Origin: Neodontobutis hainanensis
Lineage: Eukaryota > Chordata > Actinopteri > Gobiiformes > Odontobutidae
Direction of reading: 5' to 3'
NCBI GenBank assembly: GCA_024349245.1
Contig: JALDNG010000946.1
Coordinates: 1-64,000 of the forward strand
DNA: 64,000 nt
The notes beneath the pieces were generated by a model that saw only the letters and a list, made by a program, of their open reading frames with translations, searched no databases and had not been told where the DNA came from. The position numbers and the translations under genes are program-made. Each line of letters starts with the position of its first letter. Position 1 is the stretch's first letter. Positions 31,251-41,798 of the stretch are shown here, in pieces.

Positions 31251-33632
31251 TGAGACTTAATTAGGAAAACTGGTTGACCTTCTGACAGGTCTGTGGAAAC
31301 AAGTATAGTCTACATTTGGAGTTGCTTTAATTTTTCTGGTACGACCATGTTGTTTTTAGAATCAGAAAACTAAACGACAACTGAGGTTTGAGTATTGTTT
31401 GAGAAAAATATTGTCTAAGTAAGTAGAGAAACTGAAATGAAGACAGAATAAATAATGACCAATGGGTTTTGAAATGGTAATTTGTAATAAAGGTATATAC
31501 TAAAATTAAATAATAGATGCTAAAAGGAGTCATCTTTACAGTAAAGTTTTAAACTGCAAGGTAAATTTGTAATCGGGAATTGAAAACTTGTTAAAACTAT
31601 CTAAACAATCTTGCAGGATTGGAGGTGGTTTATTTGAAAAGTTTAAGTTAAAGTGTTAAACTATAAAAATGTTTAAAGTTTAAGAGCATAAGACAAAGTG
31701 CTCACTGGGTTTAATAACTGCTTGAAGTGATTTTAAAGAGAAAAAAAGTTTTTGATGAATCTGATTTAAGGTTGGAACAGACTAACACAAAGAGTCTGTC
31801 CTTTTGAACAGAATTGAATAATATTTATATTTTTGGTTGAACTTTGGAGGTGTTTATGGAAGACACTGAGTGAAATCGTTGGAAACTAAAGATTAAAATT
31901 TTAAGAGGTTTAATCTTTGCATGTTTTAAATTAACATTACTAACTATTACTAAGTTCAATGGTGGTGAATGTGAATAAATGAAGAGACGTGGAGTTTTAT
32001 TTATTGAACACCTGGCGTTGAAACTGAGTTTTACAGAGACAGTGTGGAACAAGTCTGGACTGAACAAACCCCTGAAGAATTGTTATTATAAAGGGTAAAT
32101 GCAGAGAAATGAACACAGAACTTAGTTAATTTTATGAAAAGTCTTTCTTTTAAACGACAGTCACATGGTGAGGGAGTTTTGGAGGAGAGAGAGATGAGGT
32201 GTTTGAGCAGCTGAAGGAGGCTGTCCTGTTACAAGGTTAACTCCCAAGGGAGGTCTGACCCAAGAGTTTTGTTTTTGAGGATTTTATTTCTAAAGGAATT
32301 ACTTTGAAGTGATTGAATAATATTCTGAGGATTTTCTAATTAGATTGAGAATTTAAAGTCTTTGGCTAAAAGTTCTGTGACGATAGATCATGAGAAACTG
32401 GTTCTGATCTATTTTAAAGTTCTTTATGTTTGCATCAACTGAATAAAATATTACTATGATTGTGGATGATACACTTACAGTTACAGGTAAAGACCTACAA
32501 CTAATGGTAACTAAAATTAAAACTGAACTGAACAAAATTAAGTTTTAAATATAACCGAAACAACAGTGATGCTATTTGGAAAACATAAAGAAGGCGAATA
32601 ATTAGAAACGATAATTGATAGACTGAAATTTTAAAGTGATCAATGGCACTGGCCTTTCATTTTATGATTTTATGTTTATTATTTTTATTTTTATTTATGT
32701 TTGTTTTGAGCCATGGGTTTTCCAGGTCTCAAAAAGAGAGGAGAAGAAGATTTAAACTGTATTAAAGTGAAGAGGTGATGTGTGTAAAAGAGTAATGTAG
32801 GGATGTGTTAATACAGTTAAAGAGTTTAAATAAAAGAAAGAAAGAAAGAAAGTTGACATGAAGGACCGTTCTGGAGGAGCACTGTTTGATCTGATGGAAC
32901 CTTTCAGATTAAATTAGATTTCCAGCAGACCATATCTGTGGAAACAGGGTTTATCTGTGTTTCATTTTTATGGTTTGATCATTTTAAGAGCTTGTATGTT
33001 TTCGTTTGATGAAAGCCTGAAGGGCACTTTCTATGGGTCTAAAAATGTCAGAGAACGTTTGATTTGTTTGTTTGTATTTTGTTTTGATGGAAGCCAACCA
33101 CAGCAGGTACCGGCTTAGAAGGGAGGATTAATATTAGTTAATTAATATAGACACCAGTAAGAGCTAATATTAACATGGTTCTTTGAACTTATAATCATCT
33201 TGGTTTACACCTGGGAGTACACCTGTGAGCAGGGCCAGTGACAGGACGTCCTGTAACATCACTTTGAACCTGACAAACTGAGAGATCAGGGACAGGTGCA
33301 GTGCAAGGCAGAAGTTTGGAGGTTTTGTGAAAGTAAGACCATTAGACCAGCATTGCCTGCTGACCGGAAACATGTGTCCTTAAAGGATCCTGGTTTATTT
33401 GTTCACATACAATGTGACGGAGAACATCGTGAGTAGAACCTCACACCTTAGGAACCAAACAGCAGTTCCTTCAGGTTTATTCGAGAGCCCCATTTACATC
33501 GACAAGAGGGGGGTCCTTCGAGGTGTCCTTAATGAATATAAGGCTAAAATTAAATTAGAATTTTACCTTTGAGACAATTTATGCAAATGTGGATTAAATT
33601 AATTAGAGTTATAACCAACAAAGGTTTATGAA
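31251..33632. other. Long AT-rich decayed region with LINE scraps
   Basis: No open frame of note. At about 32,460-32,580 the plus strand reads VDDTLTVTGKDLQLMVTKIK with a following 'TTVMLFGKHKE' in another frame. That matches the catalytic-Asp box and the stretch after it in LINE reverse transcriptases. Near 32,190 a short 'EVFEQLKEAVLL' resembles the segment after reverse transcriptase in LTR elements. Both are too short for firm calls. Confidence 0.35.
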
Positions 33633-33854
33633 TTGCACGAGAAATGCTGTAACTGTGAATTGAGGCTGGAGATGAGTGGGACCTGCTCCAAGGACTGGAC
33701 AGAACAAATAGCACTGAGCTGCTTTGAGCTGAAAAGGTGGGATCTACAACATGATGTCATCCAAGGTAACACAGGTCTAGTTAACAGCACAACTAAAGCC
33801 TTTAAGAAAGAGCTTCACACTCTGCAGAAGGATTGGCAGAGTATTCTGGAATAG
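33633..33854 (+). other. Unassigned 74-codon frame, possibly ERV-derived
   Basis: Balanced, Cys-containing sequence (MHEKCCNCELRLEMSGTCSK...) in the part of the window expected to be the internal region of the older ERV whose LTR is at 44,681. No family motif was identified. Confidence 0.2.
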
Positions 33855-33886
33855 AGCAATTGATTTTGGCCTGGTTTTAAAAAATA

Positions 33887-34293
33887 TTCATTCATTCATT
33901 CATTCATTTTCTACCGCTTTGTCCCGTTAGGGGTCGCAGGTGACTGGAGCCTATCCCAGCAGCTTTGGGCCTGAGGCGGGGTACACCTGGACAGTGGCCA
34001 GTTAGTCGCAGGGCTGACATTTAGAGACAGACATTGACAGACAACCATTCACTCTCACATTCATTCACTAGGGACACTTTAGAGTTGCCGATTAACATGT
34101 ATGTCTTTGGACGGTGGGAGGAAGCCGGAGTACCCGGAGAGAACCCACAGTAACACGTGGAGGACATGCAGACTCCTCACAGAAAGACCGGAGACGGCCG
34201 AGAATATTTGAGTCGGCCGGGTTTTGAACTCACGACCTTCTTGCTGTAAGGCAGGAGTGCTAACCACTCTGCCACGTGCACCCTCATGTGTTT
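33887..34293 (-). mobile_element. tRNA-derived fish SINE, nearly full length
   Basis: On the minus strand it begins with a tRNA-like head (GTGGCAGAGTGGTTAGCACT, B-box GAGTTCAAAACCC). It continues through the 'TGCATGTCCTCCACG...GGGTACTCCGGCTTCCTCCCA' body and ends in a CAGGTGTACCCCGCC...GGATAGGCTCC tail and a (GAAT)n run at 33,887. This is the widespread fish SINE type also seen truncated at 13,387. Confidence 0.8.
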
Positions 34294-35145
34294 GACGTGC
34301 ACCCCGTTAAAAATACTTACAAAATATTTGGAAAAGTGACTGAGATTTTAAATCTGTATTGAGATGTACTTGTGTGGCACTTCCATGTCTCATAACTTTT
34401 GTTGTGTGGATTTCCATGTATCCGGAGCTTGTTGGTGAGATTGATGGATGTGGCCATTGCTGGGTCAACATTCCTGGACATGCACCTGCCCAACGACTGT
34501 GGTCGAGGCTTTGACCTCAGATGAACACTTTGATATCTGAGGGACGTTAACGTTTGCATGAACACCAACGGGACAACAGCTCCAGGACGGATCATACTAC
34601 AGTCCTAAGGGCCGTATGGTTCATTGAAGTTATGATGCTTAAGAGAATTGGTTTTAATCATTAAGAATGTGCATATGTCTCACTCCATGTGTTTTTCTTT
34701 CCGTGACAGGGACAGGCCAGAGATCTTGAGTCCGATGGGGCGACCAGCTTGTTTTGGCATATTTTTCACGTTATTTTGGAGTGACACTGTGTTTTGATTT
34801 ATGGACTTTTACGAATACGATTTTGAAGAATCAGTGCATGACTCTGTGGAGTCCCATTTGATTGTAAACATATCCTGTATAATCATTTTTGTCTTTGATT
34901 TGAAATGTGTTTGAGATTCAGTTGAAGTGATTACATAAAGTTAATGCTTGATGTTTGTGTATTGACGCCGCCTTGGGGCAAGAGGTGGACAAAGACTTTT
35001 TTCCCAGCGTTAGGTCAAATGGTCAAGTGTACTTAGGCTAGGTCAGATGCCCTGCTGGGTTTTTGCTTTGTCAAAAGTAAACAACTCACACTCAAGCTAG
35101 TAGATTGTTTATGCTAATTGTTATCAGCATAAAGAGGGGGGAATG
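34294..35145 (+). mobile_element. 3' tail and polypurine tract of an older ERV
   Basis: The stretch ends in AAAGAGGGGGGAA (35,131-35,143), a polypurine tract. The LTR it should abut, starting TGTTATAAG, is found 9.5 kb away at 44,681. The younger ERV sits exactly between them with a GAATG target duplication. Removing the younger ERV would restore a tract-LTR junction. The rest of the stretch is non-coding, and the 5' limit of the older ERV is not visible. Confidence 0.65.
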
Positions 35146-35290
35146 TGCTATAAGTAAAATGTTATTTTAATCATATTTTGGAATGATATTCTTTTAATAT
35201 AGTTTGTAAAGGTTAAATCTGAAGTAGATGAGTTTTGGAGTGCTTATGACTTCACTGTCAGTGCAGTTATAAGGGCTATAGTTAGACTAT

Positions 35291-35300
35291 CCATATATGG
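35291..35300 (+). promoter_or_regulatory. CArG box (SRF-type site) 1 in U3
   Basis: CCATATATGG is a perfect CC(A/T)6GG, the binding consensus for serum response factor. It lies upstream of the 26-bp repeats. The same site in the 3' LTR is at 44,034-44,043. Use by the virus is inferred only. Confidence 0.5.
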
Positions 35301-35353
35301 CCACAATGCTGTGAACATATGTGCCTCCCTGCTGCTTTGAACATATGTGCCTC

Positions 35354-35363
35354 CCATATATGG
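35354..35363 (+). promoter_or_regulatory. CArG box (SRF-type site) 2 in U3
   Basis: A second CCATATATGG, directly after the repeats and 115 bp before the TATA box. The equivalent in the 3' LTR is at 44,175-44,184. Confidence 0.5.
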
Positions 35364-35476
35364 ACACGCTGCTTTGCTGCACAAGAAACATCTGTCTTTT
35401 TTCTTTTTTTAGTTACATTCTGAATGTATTCTGGGATTGGTAGATGCACCATTACCATGTAAAGTCACACTGCCAT

Positions 35477-35504
35477 TGTATATAAACTGTGCGTTTACAA
35501 TAAA
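35477..35504 (+). promoter_or_regulatory. TATA box and poly(A) signal of the LTR
   Basis: TGTATATAAA at 35,477-35,486 and AATAAA at 35,499-35,504, only about 20 bp apart. A start site about 25-30 bp after TATA would fall at or after the poly(A) signal. The signal would therefore be read mainly from the 3' LTR transcript. Confidence 0.7.
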
Positions 35505-35853
35505 GCTTTAAGAAGGAGAGAACAGAACCACGAAACCTGTGTGTTGCCTTTTGTCTCTTTCTTCCACTGATCAGTGCTCAGACAGCTGTATTGTATGCGT
35601 AACTGTCGGGATTCTAGAAACTGACTTAGCGGAGTTACAGACAATAATCTGAATATGATATCATTAGTTAGCGGGATGCTGACAGTAGCCAAGCAGTAGG
35701 TACTGGGTAAAAATTAGTTTGCGGAGCGGACTATCGAGCCCAGCTATAGCTCGGTAGATTAGCTAATCTGTATTGGTTAAGCGGAAGCTGACTTCGCCGA
35801 ATAAATCCGGAAAAAACATCTATCGACTAGCTAGAGTAAAAACATTATTCCAT

Positions 35854-35871
35854 TGGTGTCAGAAGTGGGAT
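35854..35871 (+). other. Primer-binding site, tRNA-Leu type
   Basis: TGGTGTCAGAAGTGGGAT starts one base after the LTR end. It is the complement of a tRNA 3' end ending CCCACTTCTGACACCA, which I recognise as a vertebrate tRNA-Leu isoacceptor. It primes minus-strand DNA synthesis. Confidence 0.7.
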
Positions 35872-36097
35872 CCAGAGCGGCATCATCGGACCACGGGCTG
35901 GACAACGAACTCAAAGCCCCACCTAGCGCGCAACTCATCAAGCCTTCCGGCAGCATAGACAGACAGCGGCCGTGGAGAAGAGGTGGGACCGAGACTTCCT
36001 TGCCAGACTGGTGGCCCGAGGTGAAGCTCCTGGAGTCCCTGAGATCGAACTACACTTCTCATTGTGTCCGGGTAAGTGCCAACTTTGAAAAACTAAA

Positions 36098-37438
36098 ATG
36101 GGGTTGTGTAAATCCAAACGTAACGCTGAACCAACTTCTGCATTATGTGAATTTATGGAAAAAAGTATCCAGGCTCTACTAAAAGGGTTAATATATGGGA
36201 AAAAAAGTTGGGATTTCCAGAAGGGGGTAGTTTAAGTGTTCAACAATTAATTAATTTAACAATTAAGACAAAACATGGAAAATTGTTACAATGGTACATG
36301 GTCTAAAAATAAAAATAAACCAAAAGTAAAATTAACAATACAAGACTTCATTTGTTTAAAGCCGTGGGAGCAAGAAGCAAACCTTAGATTAAATAAAAGC
36401 CTAAAAGGAAAAGAATTATCAACAGAATCACTGCAGGTTCAGAAAGTAGTAGGACCAGACCTGGCTGATAGTAATGCGCCACATAATTTGTGTATCAAAA
36501 AACCAAAAACAAATGTACTTGTGTCACCATCTAATAAGCCACCAATAGCAGCATCACTTTATCCTCCATTACCCACTGAAAACACTGACTCGACGGGACT
36601 GTTACCTCTAACAAAACCAGTTACAAGGGGAGACACTGGACATACATCTCAGACACCAGTTAGATTGATTGAGCAGATGTTGGTGCAGCCTGTTGGGCAG
36701 TTTCCTATGTATCAGGTTGCAGGAGGAGATGGTATTCAACAGGTTTTCAGACCATGGGACAGGACAGAAATGAAACAGGCAGCTGGATGTGTTCCTGACC
36801 CCAGAAATGGTACGCATGCTTTTGAAAAAAATTGGATCTCATTGTGCAAACAGTGGAGGCCGACTGGTGAAGAATGCAGAAAATTGTTGTGCATGATTAG
36901 TAAAGATGAAGCTTATAAATGGGACAAGTTGTTTGATGAGAGTAGAACTATAGAAAAAGTGGTTTCTAAAGAAGTACAGTGGGACAGAGATGACGACTAC
37001 CAAGACATGGTAAATGAAATAGTTCTTTTTGCTAAAGAGGTTTGGGGTAACTATTCAGGTCTTCAAAATGTAATGCAAATGACTCAGGGTCCTGAAGAGA
37101 GTGCACCTTTGTTTTTGGCTAAATTCCTTAAAGCATATGAGCAACAGACAGAACAGGAAAAGGGTAAGTTTGGGTCTAGCCCTATAGGACCATTTGAGGC
37201 AGCCGTTGTAGCACTTGGATTAAATAGATTAAACTCAGAAACTCAGATTTTAATCAAACGACACAAGGTTGGATGGAAAACTATGGGGTGGGATGAGTTA
37301 ATAACTCAGGCTCAGCATTGGGAGGAGTATTTAGCCAGGACAGAAAAGGAAAAGAAGGCTAAGAAAGAGACACAGCAAGTGTTTTATATACAGGATCCAA
37401 GACGAGACATACAGCAACCAGGCACAGACAGAGAATAG
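36098..37438 (+). pseudogene. gag: ERV Gag (matrix-capsid), broken near its start
   Basis: A Met-Gly start suitable for N-myristoylation is at 36,098, but that frame closes near 36,230. The long frame (387 codons) begins at 36,275 in another frame. It contains a Pro-rich linker with LYPPL, a possible ALIX-binding late motif. The capsid part starts about residue 140 (QFPMYQ..., FRPWDRTEMKQAAG), and a charged helical end (ARTEKEKKAKKE) resembles gamma-type capsid tails. The ORF stops before nucleocapsid. Gag builds the virus particle at the plasma membrane. At least one frame break separates the start from the capsid. Confidence 0.75.
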
Positions 37439-37464
37439 GTTTAAGAAAAGAAGATGGAATATTG

Positions 37465-37520
37465 GAAAAGATCAGTGCAGACTTTGCAAGGAAAAGGCCA
37501 CTGGGCAAGAAATTGCCCAA
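37465..37520 (+). pseudogene. Nucleocapsid zinc knuckle, frame-broken
   Basis: A C-x2-C-x4-H-x4-C pattern is recognisable, but its first two cysteines and its His/last Cys are in different frames. The break falls in the GGAAAAGG run at about 37,491. It is downstream of the gag stop and upstream of the pro-pol frame, where nucleocapsid is expected. Confidence 0.6.
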
Positions 37521-37606
37521 AGTTAAAAAGGTCAGAACCCAGTGCACCACCATTTCAAGCATAGGATTTTGCGGGGAGTGCATCAGACCAGACTATCCAG
37601 ACTAAC

Positions 37607-40078
37607 TTGACTGACTTACAGGACATGGATGTTGAAGAAATCAGAATATCAAGTAAAGACGATGGACCGAATGTTATACTACAGATTAATGGAGAAATTG
37701 AAAATCTTTTAATAGATAGCGGTGCATCTAAATCAGTATTATCTACTAAGTGTAAACGGAAAAATCATATTCCATTGTCAAACAAAACTGTGTTTACAAT
37801 AGGAAACACTAATCAAATGCAATTGGAAGCGGTAACAAGTCCACTTATAGTAGAGGGCCTAGATCGGATTGTGGAACATGAATTTATTTTATCTAGATCT
37901 TGTCCAATTAATTTGTGTGGAAGAGACCTTATGAAGAAAATGTGTATGACAGTAGAAAGTACACCGACTGAGGTTAAAATGAGAAACCCAGAACAACAGT
38001 TTGTGTTACACGGACATGACATACCTCTTGTCATCTATATGATGCAGCTAGATTTGCAACACACAGAGGCAGGACAGATAGTTCTTGACATAGCCCGACA
38101 ATACACCACTCAGTCAAGACACTTCATGACAGCAGAAGAATTACATTGTACGTTGCATGTGTCACAGGGACCTGATGACAATTATGAAGAAGACTTTTAC
38201 AAACAGATTAAAGACGCACACAACACCTTAATGGTAAAAAGTTTATACTGTAGTAAGACTAGAGCCGTATGCTCAGTAGAGTTACACTCTGAACAAATGC
38301 ATCTGTTTACTGGACACACACCACATGTTTCTATTGCCAGAGATGATACAGATGAGTGGAAAGACCTACAATCTTTTCTGACTATGATACTTCTCAATGA
38401 CGCCAAGTCAGGGTGGGTTACTGTTGGGGATAAAGTACGGTTTAATCCAACTCTGGAGGTGTATGAAATAAGTTTGTGGCAAATGTGGTCAGTGTTTAAG
38501 ACGGTATGGATGAGAGAGTCTGTGGAGGAATGTATGATGATATCAGAGTCAATAGCAGCTGACTTAGAACAGATACCAGACATACTTTGGTCAAAAGGTC
38601 CAACGGACGTGGGCAGGCTAAATGTACCTCCCTACCGCATCACTACAAACACAAACACTAAACCTCAACTTAGACAGTACCCAATCTCACAAGAGGCGCA
38701 GGAAGGGGCATTGAGCTGTCTCAACGATTATTTAAAAGCTGGTGTGATTATTCCATACAACAAAGAAGGTGCAAACACACCAATTTATCCAATCAAGAAA
38801 AGAGGGACAATGGTCAGATGGAGGTTCATTCATGATCTAAGGGCAATAAATGCACTCACTAAACCAATTCCATCGGTTGTAGCCAATCCACATACTATTT
38901 GGACAAAGATAAATCCAACACATAAGTGGTTTTCAACAATTGATTTGGCTAATGCATTTTTTTCAGTACCAATACATGAAGACACACAGCCATGGTTTGT
39001 TTTCACATTGGGGGGGTCAAAGTTCACATGGACTTCTTTGCCTCAAGGATTCGTGGACAGCCCCGCTGTTTTTCATGCAGTTTTAGATAAACAATTAAGT
39101 GAATTTGAGACTGACACTGACATTACAGTACTGCAGTATGTTGATGACCTGTTAGTATGTGCAGAAGACAAAGACGAGTGCAGACGTGGCACATTGGATC
39201 TCCTTAAATACTTGGCAGTTAACAACCACAGAGTAAATAAGGACAAAGTAATTATATGTCAACAGGAAGTGACATATCTAGGACAGATAATTTCTCAGGA
39301 AGGAAGACGACTGACAGGTGACATAAAGCAGGCAGTTCGTAACACACCTTTACCAAAGACTAAAAAAGATTTGTTAAGTTTCATTGGAATTTGCTCATAC
39401 TGTAGAACATGGATTCCCAGTTTTGCAAACATGGAAGGAACATTTAGAGATCTGCTAACACATGACATGAAGAACACAGACACAGTGCAGTGGACTGAAG
39501 AGGCAAGGGAACAGTTTGAAAAGGCGAAAGACAGTATTATGAATAGTCCAGCACTGGGGTGGTTTGACGGTAATAAACCTTATGAGTTGTTTGTTGATTC
39601 TTCAGATGGCTACATGAGAGCAGTACTAACCCAGACTAGAGGAGGATTGCAGAAGCCAGTGGGCTATATTAGCAAAAGACTTGATTATGTTGCACGTGCA
39701 TATCCAACCTGTGTACAGAGCATTGTAGGAATGTATGAAGCAGTTCTAGCAGTCCGGGAGTGGGTGAGATTTTCACCTTTGACAGTATGGTGTAACCATC
39801 AAATACAAATGCTTCTTCAAGACCAACATTTGACACACCTCACTACTCAAAGGTATTTGAAATACGAGACATGTTTGTTTGGAGACCATATGCTGACAAT
39901 AAAGACATGCACCAAGCTAAACCCAGCAACTTTACTTCCATTTCCATCAGATGACACAGACACACACTACTGTCAGGAAGTTGTTAGAGAGGTTCTTACC
40001 CCAAGACGAGATCTTCTTGACGTTCCTCTTAATACAGGAAGTATAGTATTTGTGGACGGGTGTGCCAAAGAGACCTAA
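37607..40078 (+). CDS. pol: ERV protease-reverse transcriptase polyprotein (823 codons)
   Basis: Open from about 37,565; the first ATG is at 37,607. Residues 30-120 are a retropepsin with DSGA at 37-40 and GRDL near 105. Residues about 130-320 form an extra region with H-C-T-L at 180-183 and H-V-S-I at 240-243. Reverse transcriptase follows: LPQGF at 478-482 and the catalytic YVDD at 511-514. Then come the connection with 'LFVDSSDGYMRAVL' and the very start of RNase H (VDG). The frame ends at 40,076, where a one-base shift moves RNase H into the next frame. Retroviral pol is normally made as a Gag-Pol fusion by readthrough or frameshifting; here the broken nucleocapsid obscures how. Confidence 0.9.
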   Translation: MTDLQDMDVEEIRISSKDDGPNVILQINGEIENLLIDSGASKSVLSTKCKRKNHIPLSNKTVFTIGNTNQMQLEAVTSPLIVEGLDRIVEHEFILSRSCPINLCGRDLMKKMCMTVESTPTEVKMRNPEQQFVLHGHDIPLVIYMMQLDLQHTEAGQIVLDIARQYTTQSRHFMTAEELHCTLHVSQGPDDNYEEDFYKQIKDAHNTLMVKSLYCSKTRAVCSVELHSEQMHLFTGHTPHVSIARDDTDEWKDLQSFLTMILLNDAKSGWVTVGDKVRFNPTLEVYEISLWQMWSVFKTVWMRESVEECMMISESIAADLEQIPDILWSKGPTDVGRLNVPPYRITTNTNTKPQLRQYPISQEAQEGALSCLNDYLKAGVIIPYNKEGANTPIYPIKKRGTMVRWRFIHDLRAINALTKPIPSVVANPHTIWTKINPTHKWFSTIDLANAFFSVPIHEDTQPWFVFTLGGSKFTWTSLPQGFVDSPAVFHAVLDKQLSEFETDTDITVLQYVDDLLVCAEDKDECRRGTLDLLKYLAVNNHRVNKDKVIICQQEVTYLGQIISQEGRRLTGDIKQAVRNTPLPKTKKDLLSFIGICSYCRTWIPSFANMEGTFRDLLTHDMKNTDTVQWTEEAREQFEKAKDSIMNSPALGWFDGNKPYELFVDSSDGYMRAVLTQTRGGLQKPVGYISKRLDYVARAYPTCVQSIVGMYEAVLAVREWVRFSPLTVWCNHQIQMLLQDQHLTHLTTQRYLKYETCLFGDHMLTIKTCTKLNPATLLPFPSDDTDTHYCQEVVREVLTPRRDLLDVPLNTGSIVFVDGCAKET

Positions 40079-40485
40079 AGGGTGGAATGGAGGTGGGGTA
40101 TGCTGTGGTAACGGCTGAAACAATTTTAGAATCTGGAGTATGGCCACAACATTGGTCAGCACAAAAAGCTGAGCTTCATGCGTTAACAAGAGCTTGTGAA
40201 TTGCACAAGGAACAGGAAGTAACTATCTACACAGATAGTAGATATGCGTTTGGAGTAGTACATGATTTTGGAGCATTGTGGCAACAAAGAAATTTTCTAA
40301 CGGCCATGGGTAAACAAATCTCTAACAGTGAACAGGTTCAGAGATTACTGGAAGCAATACTTTTACCTAAAAAAATAGCAGTGGTAAAATGTAAAGCACA
40401 TACGAAAAATACAGACTTAGAAAGTCTTGGCAATGCAAAGGCAGATGCCGAGGCCAAAAAGCAGCGGAAAGTAAAACAAAAATAA
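40060..40485 (+). pseudogene. ERV RNase H domain, in a shifted frame
   Basis: 141 codons containing KAELHALTRACELH (catalytic Glu), IYTDSRYAFGVVHDFG (catalytic Asp) and KCKAHT. This is a gamma-type RNase H, which removes the RNA strand during reverse transcription. It overlaps the end of the pol frame by 19 bp. A true virus would carry both in one frame, so a one-base indel near 40,060 is probable. Confidence 0.8.
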
Positions 40486-40505
40486 ATGTTGAGAGTTTAA
40501 ACAAT

Positions 40506-41709
40506 GTGTCTACACGAGACTATTTTGAAACTTCAATAGAGGACATTCAAAATCAAGCAGAAAAAACTGAACTTTCCAGATGGAAAAACTATGCTACCCA
40601 AGTTAATGGTATATGGACATCTAATGGAAAACCATGTTTACCACGAGCCTGGTATAGAATTGCTGCAGAAATAGCACATAAAGACCATGATGGACAAAAT
40701 AAAATGGTAAATCTTATTAGAGGAGTTTGGCACTGCCCAGGGATACAGCAGATAGTGGCAGAAGTCTGTCTTAAGTGTTGTATGTGTGCCAGGCACAATG
40801 TAAAAACTGCACAGAGTAAGTTGCAACAAATAAAAAAGCTCAAGGACCAGGTCATCACTGGATGATGGATTTTATTGAACTAAGTGCATGCCAAGGAACG
40901 AAATATGTACTAACAATGGTTTGTTCTGCTACATCGTGGCTTGAGGCATTTCCTTGTTCTCATATGGATGCAGGTACAGTTGCAAAATGGATTCTCAAGG
41001 AAATACTTCCAAGATGGGGTATTCCAGAAAAATTGTCATCAGATAATGGTCCAGGATTTGTGGGGGAGATAATGCAAAATTTGTCAAAAGCATTAAGCAT
41101 AAAAATGAACTATCATTGCGCATATCATCCTCAAAGTGCTGGACTGATTGAAAACATGAACAAACTCCTTAAAAACAAACTGTTAAAAATCACTGAAGAC
41201 AAAAAATTGAATTGGAGAGAAGCACTGCCACTGGCTCTTATGAGTCTTAGGACTACTTCAAGCCATGGGTTGTCTGCATTTGAGCGAGTGTATGGTAGAC
41301 CATTTCGGGGTAGACTTGATTTACTAACTACTAACCAAGTACATGATTTACAACTTGGAGAATACTATAAGTTGCTGGCAGAGATCTTCTCTTCTTTACC
41401 CAGGCTTGACTTGACCAGACCTGATACGGGCCACTACACGACCTGGTGCCAGGCGACTATGTGTGGATAAAGAGGTGGAGACGGAAAAAGTGGTCGGAGC
41501 CAAGGTTCGAGGGCCCATACCAGGTTCTGCTAACGTCACCAACAGTAGTCAAAGTGGGCGAGAGAGCAACTTGGATCCATCACCACCACATAAAAAAGGC
41601 GATCGTTGACAAGCTAGCTGACGGACCAACTAAAGACAGTACCACCAAGGACAAGGACAAAGACACGGACACGGACATTGTCTCAAAGGACGAGAACTCG
41701 ACTGACTGA
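40506..41709 (+). pseudogene. ERV integrase, split over three frames
   Basis: 40,506-40,865 has the HHCC zinc domain (H...H then CLKCCMC). 40,862-41,470 has the catalytic core: DFIEL with the first Asp, SSDNGPGF with the second, and the Glu in LIENMNKLLK. 41,446-41,709 has the C-terminal domain with GPYQVLL and a WIHHHHIKKA end, then a Lys/Asp/Thr-rich tail. The overlaps at 40,862 and 41,446 are one-base frame changes. Integrase inserts viral DNA; the 5-bp duplication here reflects its staggered cut. Confidence 0.8.
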
Positions 41710-41798
41710 AGGAGCGCTCCCTGGAAAATACGACTACAAAGACTGAGATAAGTTTTTCAAGGCTTACAGTGTACATAGTGTGACATAATATTTACAAG

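Larger units (their letters stand above)
35146..35852 (+). mobile_element. 5' LTR of the young ERV (707 bp)
   Basis: TGCTATAAG...ATTCCA. U3 carries two CCATATATGG boxes bracketing a 26-bp repeat (two copies of GAACATATGTGCCTCC). TATATAAA is at 35,479 and AATAAA at 35,499. The U5 part has the TCGAGCCCAGCTATAGCTC stretch. The 3' LTR is 82 bp longer, mostly because it has five copies of the repeat. Confidence 0.9.

Noticed and set aside
33887..34293. tRNA-like A and B boxes
   Set aside because: They belong to the head of a SINE; the acceptor stem is not formed and the body and (GAAT)n tail follow.
40060..40485. Programmed ribosomal frameshift between reverse transcriptase and RNase H
   Set aside because: Retroviruses do not place a frameshift inside pol at this point, and no slippery heptamer with a following structure was seen. 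An indel is more likely.
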